A stretch of DNA of 64,000 nt from Neodontobutis hainanensis (GCA_024349245.1 JALDNG010000872.1:1-64000); one strand, 5' to 3'; numbered from the stretch's first letter, positions 44,216-55,775 are shown. A program made the numbers and translations. Notes: generated by a model not told the origin, from the sequence alone.

Positions 44216-46090
44216 GCTACAATAATCACACTGTTTTTAAGCAAAAGCAAAAATTAAATATGGAAAACGTATGTAGAAGAGTACAAAAGGTACAAGCGGA
44301 TAATATATACTTTTTAAAGTTTGGATTGTATAGTTACGGTTATTTATTTATTTATTTATTTATTTCACATTCACATTTTTGTGAGGATAAATCCCTTGAG
44401 ATGAAACATTTAGTTTTCGAGAGTCCTCTTACTCACATTCATGCACTAGGGACACTTTAGAGTTGCCAGTTGACTTATACATGCATGTCTTTGGACATTA
44501 TGCCTATACCTATTAACAGAAAATGACTAACTTGATAAATATAAGCCCTAATGTAGTACCTCTGTTACCTCACTAGATGGCAGCAAAAGTTATTCATGAG
44601 AGAACCATTCATCTACTGGTCACTGCAATCATTTGTGTAACAGAATAAACAAAATATGATGTCACACTACTAAATGTATTTCTTTATTACATAATAATAA
44701 TAATAGTTGTATTTTTTATTTATTTTTTACTTTTTGATTTATTAGTACCTCTCCTGACTGCAGCAAGACATTACTACACCGGGGTTTGAGTGATGTGTCC
44801 TACAAACTGAAGTTCTATCCCACGTGTGATTCTCTTTGCAGCAGAAACTAAAAAAATAAATAATATTAATTAAGTGTAAGTTTTAAATGTAAGATTTGAC
44901 TGCGTCCTGCCTTCAAAACTCAGCGGTGTCAGAGACAGGGGAGATAAATAAGGCTCAAATGAATAAAAACGCAACAAACTCTCAACCTGACCAGTCAGTT
45001 CTTATTCAAAGCAGGCCACTGCTCCCGATAGTTTGTGACTAATAATAATTTCAATAAGCTGTATTATTTACACTGATAATAGCTGGTAACAGTACCTTTA
45101 CTGTATGAATGTGTGATACATATACAAATGTATTTGTGTGTTTTTGTGCTGTATGTTCTGCTGTTGCGTGACACTGCACTTGGGACAATAACATATATTT
45201 GATTGATTGACTGATACTGCACAGTTGGAACAGGACACTATTTGGACCACTTTGTCCCAGTGAGACAGACTTTATTCTCCACATTTTGTCCATAATCATC
45301 CAGCCATTAAGATTCATTCCAAAGTTAAGCACAGTTATGTACCGACATATTTTACATTTCTATTTCTGTGAACCACCGGACATATTTTGTTTTATTGTAA
45401 TATAATTTTAATTAAATTATTTGTATTTAATTTAAATTTGTTGCATCATTATCTGAAAACTATCTCCAGAATCCACACAAATGACTACAACACACCAACA
45501 TTTCTGCTCTTCTGCTTTTGATCCATCGGTCATTAAAATGACAATATTGAAGGTGAAATTATTACTTACACCCTACAAGTCTAAAATGTTTTCCAAATTT
45601 CACTAGCTTTTTGCACGACAGCAAAATCTAAACAGGCCTATAATAATGTAATCTCTGGAATTTGTATCCAATTAAGTGATGTGAAACCTTATTAATACAC
45701 ATTTTCTTCTCTATAAAACATTATTTAAGGATTATCTATTCATATGGTAATATATAATTATCCATTGTAAACAATCTGTCAGTTAAGTTAGGTAAGTTAC
45801 TAAAAGCTCCACCAGAACTACTTTCACTATCCTTGACTATATACTGTATTTCCGAAGGTCAACAGACCTTTAATATAGTACCTAAATTAAAAAAAAAATT
45901 GTATTTTAAGTCTAAATGAAAGAAAAAAAAGTGTGATTAATATAAAATCTACTATAGTGTGGTCTGCTGGTGAAAGTTAATTTATTCAGTTTGTAAGTTA
46001 CGGCTTTAATCTGTTTATCAGAGTGCATTTAAGATGAATATCTAGAATGTATTACTTGTGTGTGTTGATTGGTTATTGATACAATAGGAG
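44216..46090. other. Non-coding interior of the 3.3-kb transposon
   Basis: AT-rich, with a (TTAT)n microsatellite at 44338-44366 and an RTE/Expander-like fragment at 44430-44500 (cactagggacactttagag). The part where a catalytic transposase core would lie (45000-46090) shows no open frame or DDE-type motif. Confidence 0.6.
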
Positions 46091-46099
46091 ATGACAATA

Positions 46100-46560
46100 G
46101 TATAGAAAATAGAGTTTCAATAATAGTTTTAGGTAAATGGTTTTAAACTCTATACCCAGCATGTGGCATTGTTGTCTTGATATCTGCCACCATATGGTCC
46201 AGTTCTTCATCTGTTATTTTTGAGTATGTGTTTATAACTGACATGTTGTTTTCAGCAAGACATCTCTGAACACTTTTAGATACGCCAAGATGCTGAGGTA
46301 TCATTCCAAGAGTCATGGACCTTGTGCTTGCTCCGAATACACATCTGGTATTTCAGGTTGACAACAATAGATGTAATCTAGAAGACTGTGTAGTCTTTCC
46401 ACAACTGGTGGGATGTTAATGGAGTTGGCCACAGCATTTGTCAAAATTATCTCTTGTGAACAAATAAATTCAAGGAAGTCCATATCAATGGGGGAATGAT
46501 TGAGGACTTGAATAAGCCTCTCCAATATTACATCCCTTAGTGGACCTATGTTCTTAGTAA
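46100..46560 (-). pseudogene. Truncated integrase-core-type transposase remnant
   Basis: The minus-strand frame 46525-46313 begins MERLIQVLNHSPIDMDFLEF and ends at a stop. In an adjacent frame, the sequence continues at 46315-46145 with GMIPQHLGVSKSVQRCL, a helix-turn-helix-like stretch, then YSKITDEELDHMVADIK and MPHAGYR. That order matches the N-terminal region of a family of large fish transposase proteins with an integrase core and a Y-S-x-I/L-T-x-E-E-L-D block. The catalytic core that should follow is absent. One frameshift is visible. The family call is from memory of that block, so a search is needed before the name is used. Confidence 0.6.
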
Positions 46561-46869
46561 TGTCACGTGTGCTTATACCTGTGAGTTTTGAGTAGCCTAA
46601 TTAGACAAGATTGATTATTGTAAGGGGTAATTTTTTACACATTATCAAATGCACCACTGACGTTAAGCTTCTGTAAAATGACTAAATAAGAAATTGTTAT
46701 TCACAGTTGTTAGCTTAATGCTAATTAAGCTAGAAAGACAACAAGCTTGCAACAACATCACAAATGTTGATCAAAACAGTTATTTGTTCACTGATGGAGA
46801 AAAAAAGGGCGAAAACAATGCTCACTACAGTATAATGGTTCTTGAATGCAGGTTGTTTCACTTAACTTA

Positions 46870-47184
46870 CTTTTGGTCAACGGGACTTGTTGACTTTTAC
46901 ATTGAAAGTAAAGTGAGCTTATACCGGGATGTGTGTGTGTCCTGTTGCCACAACTTACTGCGCCCTCAGCAGCTTACTGTTCAAACACAGTCAAAAACAG
47001 AGAGGGAGCAAACACGGAATTGTGAGAGTGCGCAGACAGACTGGAGCGAGCGCTAACACAGAAACGAGAGGGCACTATAGACCCTGCTCGCTCAGATCTG
47101 CGTATGCTCGCTCACATTGTAGCCTGCTCGCTCGAAATCGTGTTTGCGCGCTCTCAATAGTTTTGACTTGATAATACTTCCATA
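46870..47184 (-). repeat. Right terminal inverted repeat of the 3.3-kb transposon
   Basis: Reverse-complement partner of 43863-44215, slightly shorter because of deletions in the middle (around 47015-47075 compared with 43965-44075). Confidence 0.9.
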
Positions 47185-47194
47185 CAACGCATGC

Positions 47195-47392
47195 TGAACA
47201 CATGCCTCAGCTTCTATATAAGGAGACATGCAAGTTTGCACAGAAAGATGGCCTTGCAAAGGAAGAAAATTGCTAGGAGGAGAGTTCTTTAGTTTTTTTC
47301 TGTTTTTTGTTGAGTTTCCACATGTTCAGTTATAATAATCAATCAATATAATGTCAGTGTTCATTGTGTTTGTGTTTGTTCCTTTAAAATAA
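47195..47392 (+). repeat. Dispersed ~196-bp repeat, copy flanking the transposon
   Basis: Plus-strand copy of the repeat in dusp19 intron 1 (40868-41063, minus). It contains TATATAAGG at 47215-47223 and a 13-codon open start ATGGCCTTGCAAAGGAAG. It begins right at the target duplication of the 43863-47184 element, so it is probably the right part of the element's target. Confidence 0.9.
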
Positions 47393-47733
47393 TGTTTTAT
47401 AAATGTTAACAGTTGAGTGTGCTTACTACAGTTAAGAATGTTTTAATAGACAAAAATTGATATCAAATGTGAAAACGGACAGGTACAAACACAGATAGTG
47501 GGTTTGTGTACAAATATAGGGTTCATGGAAAGTGTCCTTTTTGCAACTGGACTTGCTGCTAAAGACTCAGGGGGACCTACTGAGTGCAGTAATATACTTT
47601 TTTGAAATATTGGACCTTTATTGAGTATGCTTATATTCATGATGTGCCCATTGAATACAAAGCAACTGGGTGACCCCACGTCCAGCTTATTCAATGGGCT
47701 AGACGAGGTATTAGTGGACAGGGTGTTTTGAAC

Positions 47734-48020
47734 TTCTTCTTTCAAAATATTCTGATAAAACCTATTTAGCTAAACTCAGCAGAACCCCCTAAATGGCAAA
47801 AATCAAGTCCCATTGCAAAGTTTCATTGTCCAGGAACCCTATATTTGGTTATATGGAATAAATGTAAAGTAGGATCTCCTTATCTCAGTCCTTAAAAGTT
47901 CTAGGGCCACCAAACCTGGGCTTCTGTATACATCCCAGGGCCCTCTAACAGAATGCCAAGTTTCAGAAACACCCATTTAGGGGGTCTTGCTGAATCCAGG
48001 TAAATAGGTTTTATCAGAAT
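47734..48020. repeat. Inverted repeat, ~60-bp arms, right arm split by a hAT element
   Basis: 47734-47796 is the reverse complement of 47974-48020 continued at 48741-48755, through blocks such as ctgataaaacctattta and ccccctaaatgg. The loop of about 180 bases is non-coding. The right arm is cut by the insertion at 48021. Confidence 0.8.
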
Positions 48021-48732
48021 CATGGGCGTAGGTTTGGTCTCAACTTTGGTGAGACCCCCACCCCCCACCACCACCATTTTTTGTGTTCCAGACTGTTGGC
48101 AATACAGAATATCACAGTACAGAAGAGAATCTACTTCATCTCATTATATTGTATCCTTTTCACAAGATGTCTGAGTTGCCTATATGTAATTAAATAATGA
48201 ACTAATGAATCAAATACACACGTATCATAGTATGCATTCAACACATCATGTTTATATTTCAGAGCAATTTTTAAATATGAAGGGGACGTGGTTTTGTGGA
48301 TTAATGTGTTGAAATTTTTGTTTATCTATGTGTTAAGTTTGTCTGTATGAGACTAGATCAACATTAGAATAAAATACAGATCATATTCCAACATTGTATT
48401 ATTGTTAAACTATATAACATTGATTAGTGACTGGTCACTAATGGACACAGGTAAACTGCTTGATTATTTGTGTGGCTAGCTAGTTATTTTGCCTACTTAC
48501 ATGGACTCTGCTCGTGCGAGCACAAAAGTAGTCCTGGCCTGCGAGTGTAGCCTGTCAGACCCGGCCGCCAATCAAATTACGGCATTTCTTGTACTGCCGT
48601 CGTCCTGGCCGTTAGAATCAATCCAAATAGCAGTTCAAAGAAGCTTGCTAAATATTGGTGGGGACAAATTTGCCATCTCAAAATATTGATACGGACTAGT
48701 ACCTAGCGTCCCAACCTAAACCTACGCCCATG
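48021..48732. mobile_element. Non-autonomous hAT-type transposon with 8-bp TSD
   Basis: Terminal inverted repeats of 15 perfect bases (catgggcgtaggttt / aaacctacgcccatg) are bounded by the perfect 8-bp direct repeat ATCAGAAT at 48013-48020 and 48733-48740. Eight-base duplications are the hallmark of hAT elements. The 712-bp interior has no transposase; the 66-codon frame at 48489 matches nothing I recognise. Confidence 0.9.
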
Positions 48733-48755
48733 ATCAGAATATTTTAAAAGAAAAC

Positions 48756-49480
48756 TTCCCGTATAAATATTGGGCAAGTGGGACTTCTCCAAATGTCACA
48801 ATTTTTGCACCCTGGTCCAACCCGAGCAACATATTGGAGGTGGTTGGCTAATGAGCAAAGACAAAACTATAAGCCTCCAAGAAAAATCTTAATACTTCCA
48901 TCAAATGACAGAGCCTTTTGAAAGATTTCAGAGTGGGGGAGTGCTCGCTAGTTGGGCACAAGATGTTTTTATACGAGGGGCGTGAGCCAATGCCAAGGGT
49001 GCCAGGGGCGTGGGTAGTGAGCCGTTAGTAGAGCCTGCTTACGTCACATGAGGAAACAACTTCAAATAGAAAAATTCAACTGTGGTAACCACAGTTCAAC
49101 CTGAAGAGGGCAGCACTCGGACGGTTTTACAACATAGTTTGTAGAATTCATTTAATGTATACTCAAAGCTCAAATACTCAAAACTTTTACTCAAATCAAA
49201 ACTGACCTAATAACATTCTTACAGATCATTAACTAAAAAAAATGTTGTTTTAGGGTTTAGTTACTCTTTTACTAGCAACAGAAGAGATGTTTAATTCCAT
49301 TTTCTCTATTCAGATCATGATTTATTTGTGACATTAACTTCACAGCTCTACCTTCATTTAATAAACCAGGTTTTGGAACAGTCTTTTTATTTGTGTTTTA
49401 TTTTACTGAATAATACTCTACAGTAATAATGCAACAGCAGCTTATTATTAAAGCTCACCTGATATAGATCATATTGGTGA
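48756..49480. other. Unassigned sequence
   Basis: Includes a GC-richer patch at 48975-49030 and an inverted short motif actgtggtaaccacagt at 49079-49095. No coding potential is seen. 49100-49470 is AT-rich. Confidence 0.4.
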
Positions 49481-50350
49481 GTAAAGCTGCTTGTCTGGAT
49501 CTCCATGGTAACTTTAATAAACTGTTGCTACATGAAGTTAGATTTTCTAGATTTATTGCTGCAGAGAAGCCCAGAATTTCCTCAGACACTTCCTCCAGCT
49601 CTTCCACCTTTTCTGTTTCTAGTGACTGTAGCTGTAGTTTTGGTTATAACCAAGCCCTTTGGAAGTTTTATAGACTGCATTTTTCCTGAGTTTTCTTTAG
49701 AGAGGACTTCTCTGATTGAGGACTTGTCTCGGAATGGAGGCTATAATCAGTTTAAATGTGTCTCATCAGCATCATTAGAAACTTTCCAACTGACTTATTT
49801 CTCTTTTAGCAGCTTTTTCTTTGCGGCAACTAGGGATGGCTTTGGCTCAGTTTCACAGGCTCAAGCAGTATGGCCGTCCTCGCCACACTGAATAGCAATA
49901 CCATTCTTTTCACAGGCCAGGTCTTAACCTCTTCACTTGTCGTGTGACACACTTTGTTTTCTGCAGCTTTGTTTTTTGCTTTCCAATTCTTTAACTGTGC
50001 ACTTAGATCAGCTATTTGTTTTTTTTTTTTATGTCAAAGTCTGATTCAGTAGTACTGACTGTTTGCATATGTGACATGACTCTTTATTTTTGAGTGTTTA
50101 GAGAAGACCTAGTGTTGTCTCATGCAGCTGACTTGTGCAGCTTGCTTATCTTCTTCAGTCTATATAAACAACTCTGAGAAGGAGGGTGACCTCTCTTTTC
50201 TTTGCTCGAACTGCAGGCCACCAATGAGACTGTTCTCCCAACTGCTTGTCAAATTCGCATGCAGTGACACCCCCACACCGCATGGCTTTTGTCAGACCAA
50301 CATGTAATCAATGTATCAATAGCCTTTTTTTCCTTCAACTTGAAGGTTTG
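49481..50350 (-). pseudogene. LTR-retroelement gag remnant with degenerate zinc knuckle
   Basis: Read on the minus strand, 49891-49854 gives QCGEDGHTA, a stop, then AC: a CCHC knuckle with its first Cys lost and one in-frame stop. It is followed by a Lys-rich segment (AAKKKLLKEK). Upstream (50340-49900) is debris with a polyA-like run at 50018-50029. Sequence beyond 49760 has no clear domain. It could be Gypsy or retroviral gag. No repaired reading is given. Confidence 0.5.
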
Positions 50351-50576
50351 TATTCAAGAGTATTCATAAAAAGCTTGTCACCATCTTTGACAGCTCCTTA
50401 AGACGAATGCTTTTATTTAATCTGTTATCTTAAATTTTCCAGAAAATAACAATAAATATCTAAGTGCAAAAACATATTTTATGCATTATAGGGTGAAGTA
50501 TGTTATATAGCATCTTTTATAAACCTTATATTATTACAAATCTTATTATACATCTTTGTCACATACAGATGTAGTG

Positions 50577-50701
50577 TCCCAATTCTTAGGGGTATAAAGG
50601 GCCTATATATTTAGCCCTACACCATAACCCTTAATTTGGAGGGCCACGGGGTAGGTGCTAAAGTGAAGGTGTAGGGGTAAATTAGAGAATTGGAATTGGG
50701 A
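50577..50701. mobile_element. Short MITE-like element
   Basis: The left end gtgtcccaattcttagggg and the right end, reversed tcccaattccaattctct, share an inverted tcccaattc core. The 125-bp interior holds tagccctacacc / ggtgtaggggta blocks that are also mutually inverted. No target duplication is certain. Confidence 0.45.
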
Positions 50702-50859
50702 TTGGCGTGGGAGAATGTTCACGTGTATCACTACAGCGCACGGCAAGGCCAACCACTACCCATTGGACACTGAGTGGATTGAGTTTAAGTGTGGGCTGGG
50801 ATGTGGCATTAGGTTGCATGTGTACAAAGTTGAAATCAGTCATGTTGGGTATTTCACAT

Positions 50860-51256
50860 AGTTGTTTCACATATACTCTGGTAGCACTTCTCGCACTTAC
50901 CGCATAGACTTCTGCCAGGCTCTTAATTTGGAAAGTGACTTCAGACTGAAAGGAGCTTTTAACTGATAATGGGAGGAAGGTCTGTAACGTTTTCATTTCA
51001 CTTGCTCGAGTGAACTCCACAATTAAGTGCCAGGATCATCTATGCAGAACTGGCTGTAAATATTTCATTGTCGAGCTTACTGTTGGTTAGTCCTTTTTTT
51101 ATTACTAAGTTAGGAACTCTAATTGATTCTTCTTGGCCAATTTCCATTTGCAGGGCTTTATTTTTGTTGTAAAGAAAATGTAATAATAGTCTCATACACT
51201 CACAACATCTTCTCCTAGGAGGCTGGTTCGCCAAGCATTTGACACACACTAGTTAC
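50860..51256 (-). other. Minus-strand open segments of unknown origin
   Basis: 51256-51040 is open (ACVKCLANQPPRRRCCECMR then LLLHFLYNKNKALQ) and 51020-50893 is open in another frame, ending at a consensus donor gtaagt at 50902-50897. The residues look protein-like but I do not recognise them. They may be an unknown host exon pair, or more of the gag-type element to the left. No acceptor of good quality is seen before 51256. Confidence 0.3.
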
Positions 51257-51780
51257 TAGAGTAGTATCAACTTGGAGCTCAATTACACCGGGACATACTA
51301 AATAGAGTTTTAAGATAATGGACCAGTAGGTTTGGCTACTTACAGAATGGGTGAGATGAAGGAGACTCAGACAAAGGCTTAAATGTAAATAAATGCTGCT
51401 TGTATTATAGGAAAAAATTTATTGTTTTATTTAAATAAAATGTTATTGTTTGGTACAAACAGCGTTTTTCAGAAACAATTGTTTGTTTCAACAATCACAG
51501 TATTCACAAGAAAATTGTCTTATCTTGGTGCGCCCATCTAGTAAAGTCAAATAAATTGAAAATTAATCACAGTGCCATTAGCAAAATCTATTAGACATTT
51601 CATAGATCACAATACATCAGTTGCTCATAAGAAAAGCATGCCATAAACCTGTAGCTCATGGCACTGTAGTGGCTCTTTTAATTAGACTGAGAATGTTTAA
51701 GTTGGCCAAAGTTTGAACTCACAACCTTCTTGGTGTGAGGCAGGAGCACTAACCACTCTGCCAAGGAGCTAGTGACCAAG
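51257..51780 (-). repeat. Unassigned sequence with an RTE/Expander-like fragment at 51697-51765
   Basis: 51697-51765 matches the terminal segment of the fragments at 1730-2085 and 2366-2720 (gtttgaactcacaaccttctt, ctaaccactctgcca). The remaining bases are AT-rich with no coding signal. Confidence 0.5.
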
Positions 51781-52640
51781 CACACTTTGATTTAATATCT
51801 CAAAAAAGGCTTTCTGTTGACGGTGGTTGCGCTGACCAGAGCATTGAAAGACAAACTTTTATAGAATATGGTCGCCTCGTGCAGCAGTCTAAAGGCAGAG
51901 TCTAAAGAAGGGTCGTGGATACTTGTTCTTGATGGTAATTTTACTCAAGCCTCAGTAATCAATACAAGGGTGATGAGTCTGATCCTTCTTTCCCACAAAG
52001 AAAAACCCGCTCCAACAGGGGATAAAGAGAGTTGAATAAGACCAGCAGCTAGAGAGTCAGTGGTGTATTTCTTCATGGTTTTGGGCTTGGTTGCGTCAGG
52101 TTGTAAAGCCAGCTGGAGGGCAGAGGACCACCAAGGATAATCTATAGCACAGTTGTAAGGCCTGTGGTGAGGTAGAGACAGGGCACAGTCCTTGCTGAAC
52201 AGCTTCGCGAATTGTGATACTCGTTGAGTACGCAGGTTAAATCAGGGGGCTCCGGAGGGGAGGAGACCGACAAGACAGCAGGTGGAAGAGCTGCCTTTAA
52301 ACAGGAGAGATGACAAAAATAACTCCAGTTCCGCAATCTCCCATTAGCCCAGTTAAACTGAGGGTCTTCAGCCAGGGATAACCAAGAATTAGAGGTGAGT
52401 GGGGAGAAGTTATTATGTTGAGCGATAGCACCTCCTGGTGGTTTCCAGGCAACACTAACTTCAAAGGCGTGGTAAAATGCGTCACCCTGACGATGAGTCC
52501 ACCATCCAAGGCATTATCAACCAGCGGAGCCTCCAGCGGCACCACCGGCAACCCAGCCTGCTGAACCAGATTAATCCCAAAAGCCGGTTGTAAATCTTGA
52601 AGCCTCCTCAAAGCCTCCTTCACCTGGACAAATTGTTCAT
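51781..52640 (-). pseudogene. Ty3/Gypsy protease and reverse transcriptase remnant
   Basis: On the minus strand 52623-52297 is a retropepsin-like frame. The active-site Asp block is decayed to LVDNALDGGLIV, but LPGNHQEVLSLNIITSPHSP and LILGYPWLK are the typical vertebrate Gypsy protease C-terminus. About 200 bases further, 52100-51850 keeps RT words such as GFFFVGKKD and LNKI-like / IKNKYP-like stretches in broken frames. Order and spacing fit Gypsy pro-RT. Stops and shifts make it dead. Confidence 0.7.
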
Positions 52641-52673
52641 AAATGTGTCAAAATTATTACGAAATCCTATTAT

Positions 52674-53300
52674 TGTTATGATCAGCTCTAGTTCTTCCCC
52701 ATCTCTGTCACCTCATCAATGCCACCTGTTCCACACACCTGCAACCTATGGTATTTAAATCACTCTTCAGTACGATTTTTTTTGCGGCATTCTGCATGAG
52801 TGCCAGCCTACGTTTCTCCATGTTTGTGACTTACTTGCCTTGTTTCCAGTTCCACAGATTACTTATCTTCAGCTCTGTTTCAGTTTGTGACTCGACTTCA
52901 GGCTTCGGCCCGGCTCTTTGGCTTGGTTCCAGTTTGTGACTCGGGTCTAGTCTTCAGCCCAGCTCTTCAGCTCAGTTCAGGTTTGTAACTTAGCTCCCAG
53001 TCAAGTTCCAACTTCCGGGTTTGGCTCCAGCACTAGCGTGACTCCAGCCCATGTTCCACCAGCTTGGTTTCTGTGTCTGCCCAGTCCCATGCCATGTTCC
53101 AGCTATGGGCTTGGCTCCAGCCCCAGCTCGATTCCTGCTTATGGCACACTGTCTTGTTCTTTCAGACTCTGTTTGACTGTGGTTTAGATAAAGGCCGTTA
53201 CTTCTCCCGTCTTTGTGCGGTTGAGTCCTCACTCCACATTACAAATATAAAGGTAATCTTGGAACAGTCAGTGGCGTATGTGATGGATTTCTGACTGAAA
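52674..53300 (+). mobile_element. Gypsy-type LTR/leader-like CT-rich segment
   Basis: The start resembles fish Gypsy LTRs: ccacctgttccacacacctg then a TATA-like gtatttaaatc at 52751-52761. It is followed by a CT-rich stretch with irregular copies of ggcttggttccagtttgtga / ctcagttcaggtttg words, much like the leader arrays at 9240-10480. Orientation is opposite to the protease remnant on its left, so they are probably separate elements. Confidence 0.4.
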
Positions 53301-54603
53301 ACTAGTGAACATTACAGCAGGAAGGCCCCACATCTCCCCATATCACCTGCATAAGGGTGTGGGTCTGACACATATGGTTCCCGGGAGAGCAGGGCGCTTG
53401 AGGAGCAGTTGAGGCCAGTTGTTTGTTTTAGCCCAGGAGAGGCTGGTCGTAGGCTCCTGCAGCATCAAATTCAGATGGGCAATCTGGTTGGCTGAAGTCT
53501 GGCTGAACATCTTGGGAGTGCCGCAGCAGTTACAGAGAGAACAGAGGCTGTTGGAACGTTCCAGAGGAGTGGGTGGGACAATGGACCATTTTGAAGCATT
53601 CCATTGGTCAACAGCGACATGTCAAACCATTTTTTAGGAAGGGTTAACCCTTTAGGTGCTGATAGAGCAGTTCATTTACAAATAGAAAATCATACCGACT
53701 AGATAACAAAAGTTAATGATCTTTGGGGCCTGAGTGCACATTTTACTGAAGCCATCAAATGACCGTTGCTTGTGTCCATACGGGGGCTCGTAAAGATTGC
53801 GTGGCCCTACGTATTTGCTTAGGTTGCGTGGCGGTGAAAACACTACAGAGTTCACCCACACTTGCACAACTTTAGTGGAGGAGAACCCATAGGGACAACA
53901 TTATCAGTAGACTTGAGAATCAAACCCACATCCTGTGTGCTGTGAGAAAAAGGAGCTAACCACAGTGCTCTTAAGAGACAAATGATTGCAGAATGCATAG
54001 CTTAGTTGTGTTTATTCTAGTCATAAAATGCTTTTCTTTAAGTGAAGCAAACTCAGTCTGCCTGAGGCTTAGTCAAATCATGACATTTAAATCCACACTC
54101 TTAGATCCAAACTCGACATCTTATAGGGCCCAGAAAATATTTTCCCACATTCATTTTGATCCAGTTCCATCTAGTCCTCTTTATATGTTTCTTTTATTCT
54201 TCATCTTTGAATCTGACCATGCCTCATGTAGGCTTCCATCACTGGAAAATAAAGCAGACCTTACTGTCCTACTTCTGATTCTGCTAAGTTTGACCTGAGT
54301 TCTGACTGTCTGTATATGTTCCTCCGACCACTATGTGGTGCTGTGTATTAATTGACATGGTTTTCTTGTACCTCTTCAGGGTCAAAATTAGTATAACCAG
54401 GTGTTACAATAGTGTGGACAATTAGTCCTTTAACAGTGTTACTTACAATATAGAAAATAAAGAACAGTTCCAACAACATTGGTTGAAATACTGGACTCTT
54501 TTGTATGACGACACACGTCCAAACCACCATACAGTCTGTAATCTAGTGGCTTGTGGCATTGGGCCATTTGCTCTACACCCCCATTTGGACATTATGTTTA
54601 TGC
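53301..54603. other. Unassigned sequence
   Basis: 53380-53600 might be minus-strand Gypsy gag debris by position, but shows no motif. 53990-54298 is open on the plus strand without any recognisable domain. 54300-54600 is AT-rich. No gene is supported. Confidence 0.35.
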
Positions 54604-55775
54604 ACAGTTGTGCTCATAAGTTTATCCTGGCAGAATTTGTGATTGTTTTGGCCATTTTTCAGAGAATATTATTTTATAAGTAGTGGTTATTGGTTGGGTA
54701 AAGCCATTTATCGTCAAACAATTGGGTTTACTCTTGTAAAATAAAATAAAAAACAAAAGAAACTACCCAAATGACCCTGATCAAAAGTTTAGGTGATTTT
54801 GGCCTGATAACATGCACACAAGTTGATACAAACAGGTTTGAATGGCTACTAAAGGTAACCATCCTCACTTGGGATCTGTTTGCTTGTAATCAGTGTGTGT
54901 ATAAAAGGTCAGTGAGTTTCTGGGCTCCTGATAGACCTTTGCATCTTTCATCCAGTGCTGCACTGACATTTCTTTCTGCGGTAAAAGTTAATTGAACTAT
55001 ATAAAACAGGAAAGGGATACAAACAAATAACCAAGGAATTGAGAATGCCAATCAGCAGTGTTCAAAATTAGGGATTTCCATTAAGGTAAAGGTTACAGGT
55101 TTTCGGTTAGGGTTAGGATGAAAATAATTCCTGGTGATTCATTAGAGTTTAAAGCATGTACTAAGTCATGAGTTACGCATAAATTAATGGATGAATTCAT
55201 AATAAAATGTGCCCCCTACTTTAAAGTGTTACCGGGTGTGGCTGTTTCAAGATGCACAATAAGGAGGCACTTGGGATGCAAGTGAGAAAGACATTACTAC
55301 ACAAACGCCATAAAGCATCCCGCTTACAAAATACCAAACAGCACAGAGACAAGCCTCAAAACTTCTGAACTTTTTTGCCACCACCATAAATGTAACATTT
55401 GGAGAAGAGTCAACAAGGCCTATGATGACAAGAACATCAGTCCTGCTGTGAAACATGAAGGTGGATCACTGATGTTTTGAGCTACAAAGGCACAAGAAAA
55501 CTTAATTAAAATTGATGTCAAGATTAATGCAGCATGTTATCAGAAACTACTTGAGGAATATTTGTACTCATCAGCCTGGAAACTGTGCATGGGGACGTAC
55601 TGGGACGTCGTCATTTGGGTAATTTCTGTTGTTATTATGATTTTAAAAGAGTAAACACAAAAGTTTGACAATAAATTGCTTCACCCAACCACTAACTGAG
55701 AGTGAAAAAAGGTTTTTGTGAGTTTTGTGAATATGAGTGATAACACTCATATTCTCTAAAAAACTACAAATTCCA
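54604..55775 (+). mobile_element. Tc1-like transposon relic
   Basis: It begins cacagttgtgctcataagtt and ends in its inverted counterpart near 55770 (ctctaaaaaactacaaattc). The 5' untranslated words aactacccaaatgaccctga and tgtataaaaggtcagtgag are typical of this fish Tc1 family. The transposase start is lost; ELRMPISSVQN survives at 55035-55070. The central domain around 55205-55480 is broken by stops, and the third catalytic residue region is missing. A second, end-only fragment is at 43336-43420. Confidence 0.75.

Larger units (their letters stand above)
43863..47184 (-). mobile_element. Long-TIR DNA transposon, probably IS3EU-like, with 6-bp TSD
   Basis: The outermost bases tatggaagtattat at 43863 recur inverted at 47184, and the perfect 6-bp direct repeat CAACGC flanks both ends (43857-43862 and 47185-47190). 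Inverted similarity runs inward to about 44215 and 46870, roughly 320-350 bp with indels, and is rich in gagcgcgc / gcgagcag words. A minus-strand coding remnant (46100-46560) resembles the N-terminal half of the integrase-core transposases that fish IS3EU elements carry. Length is about 3.3 kb. The element sits in a copy of the 196-bp dispersed repeat. The IS3EU name and its 6-bp duplication rule are from memory; the TIR and duplication are read directly. Confidence 0.75.

Noticed and set aside
55728..55755. Short palindrome gaatatgagtg / cactcatattc as a regulatory site
   Set aside because: It is part of the 3' end of the Tc1 relic and needs no separate function.
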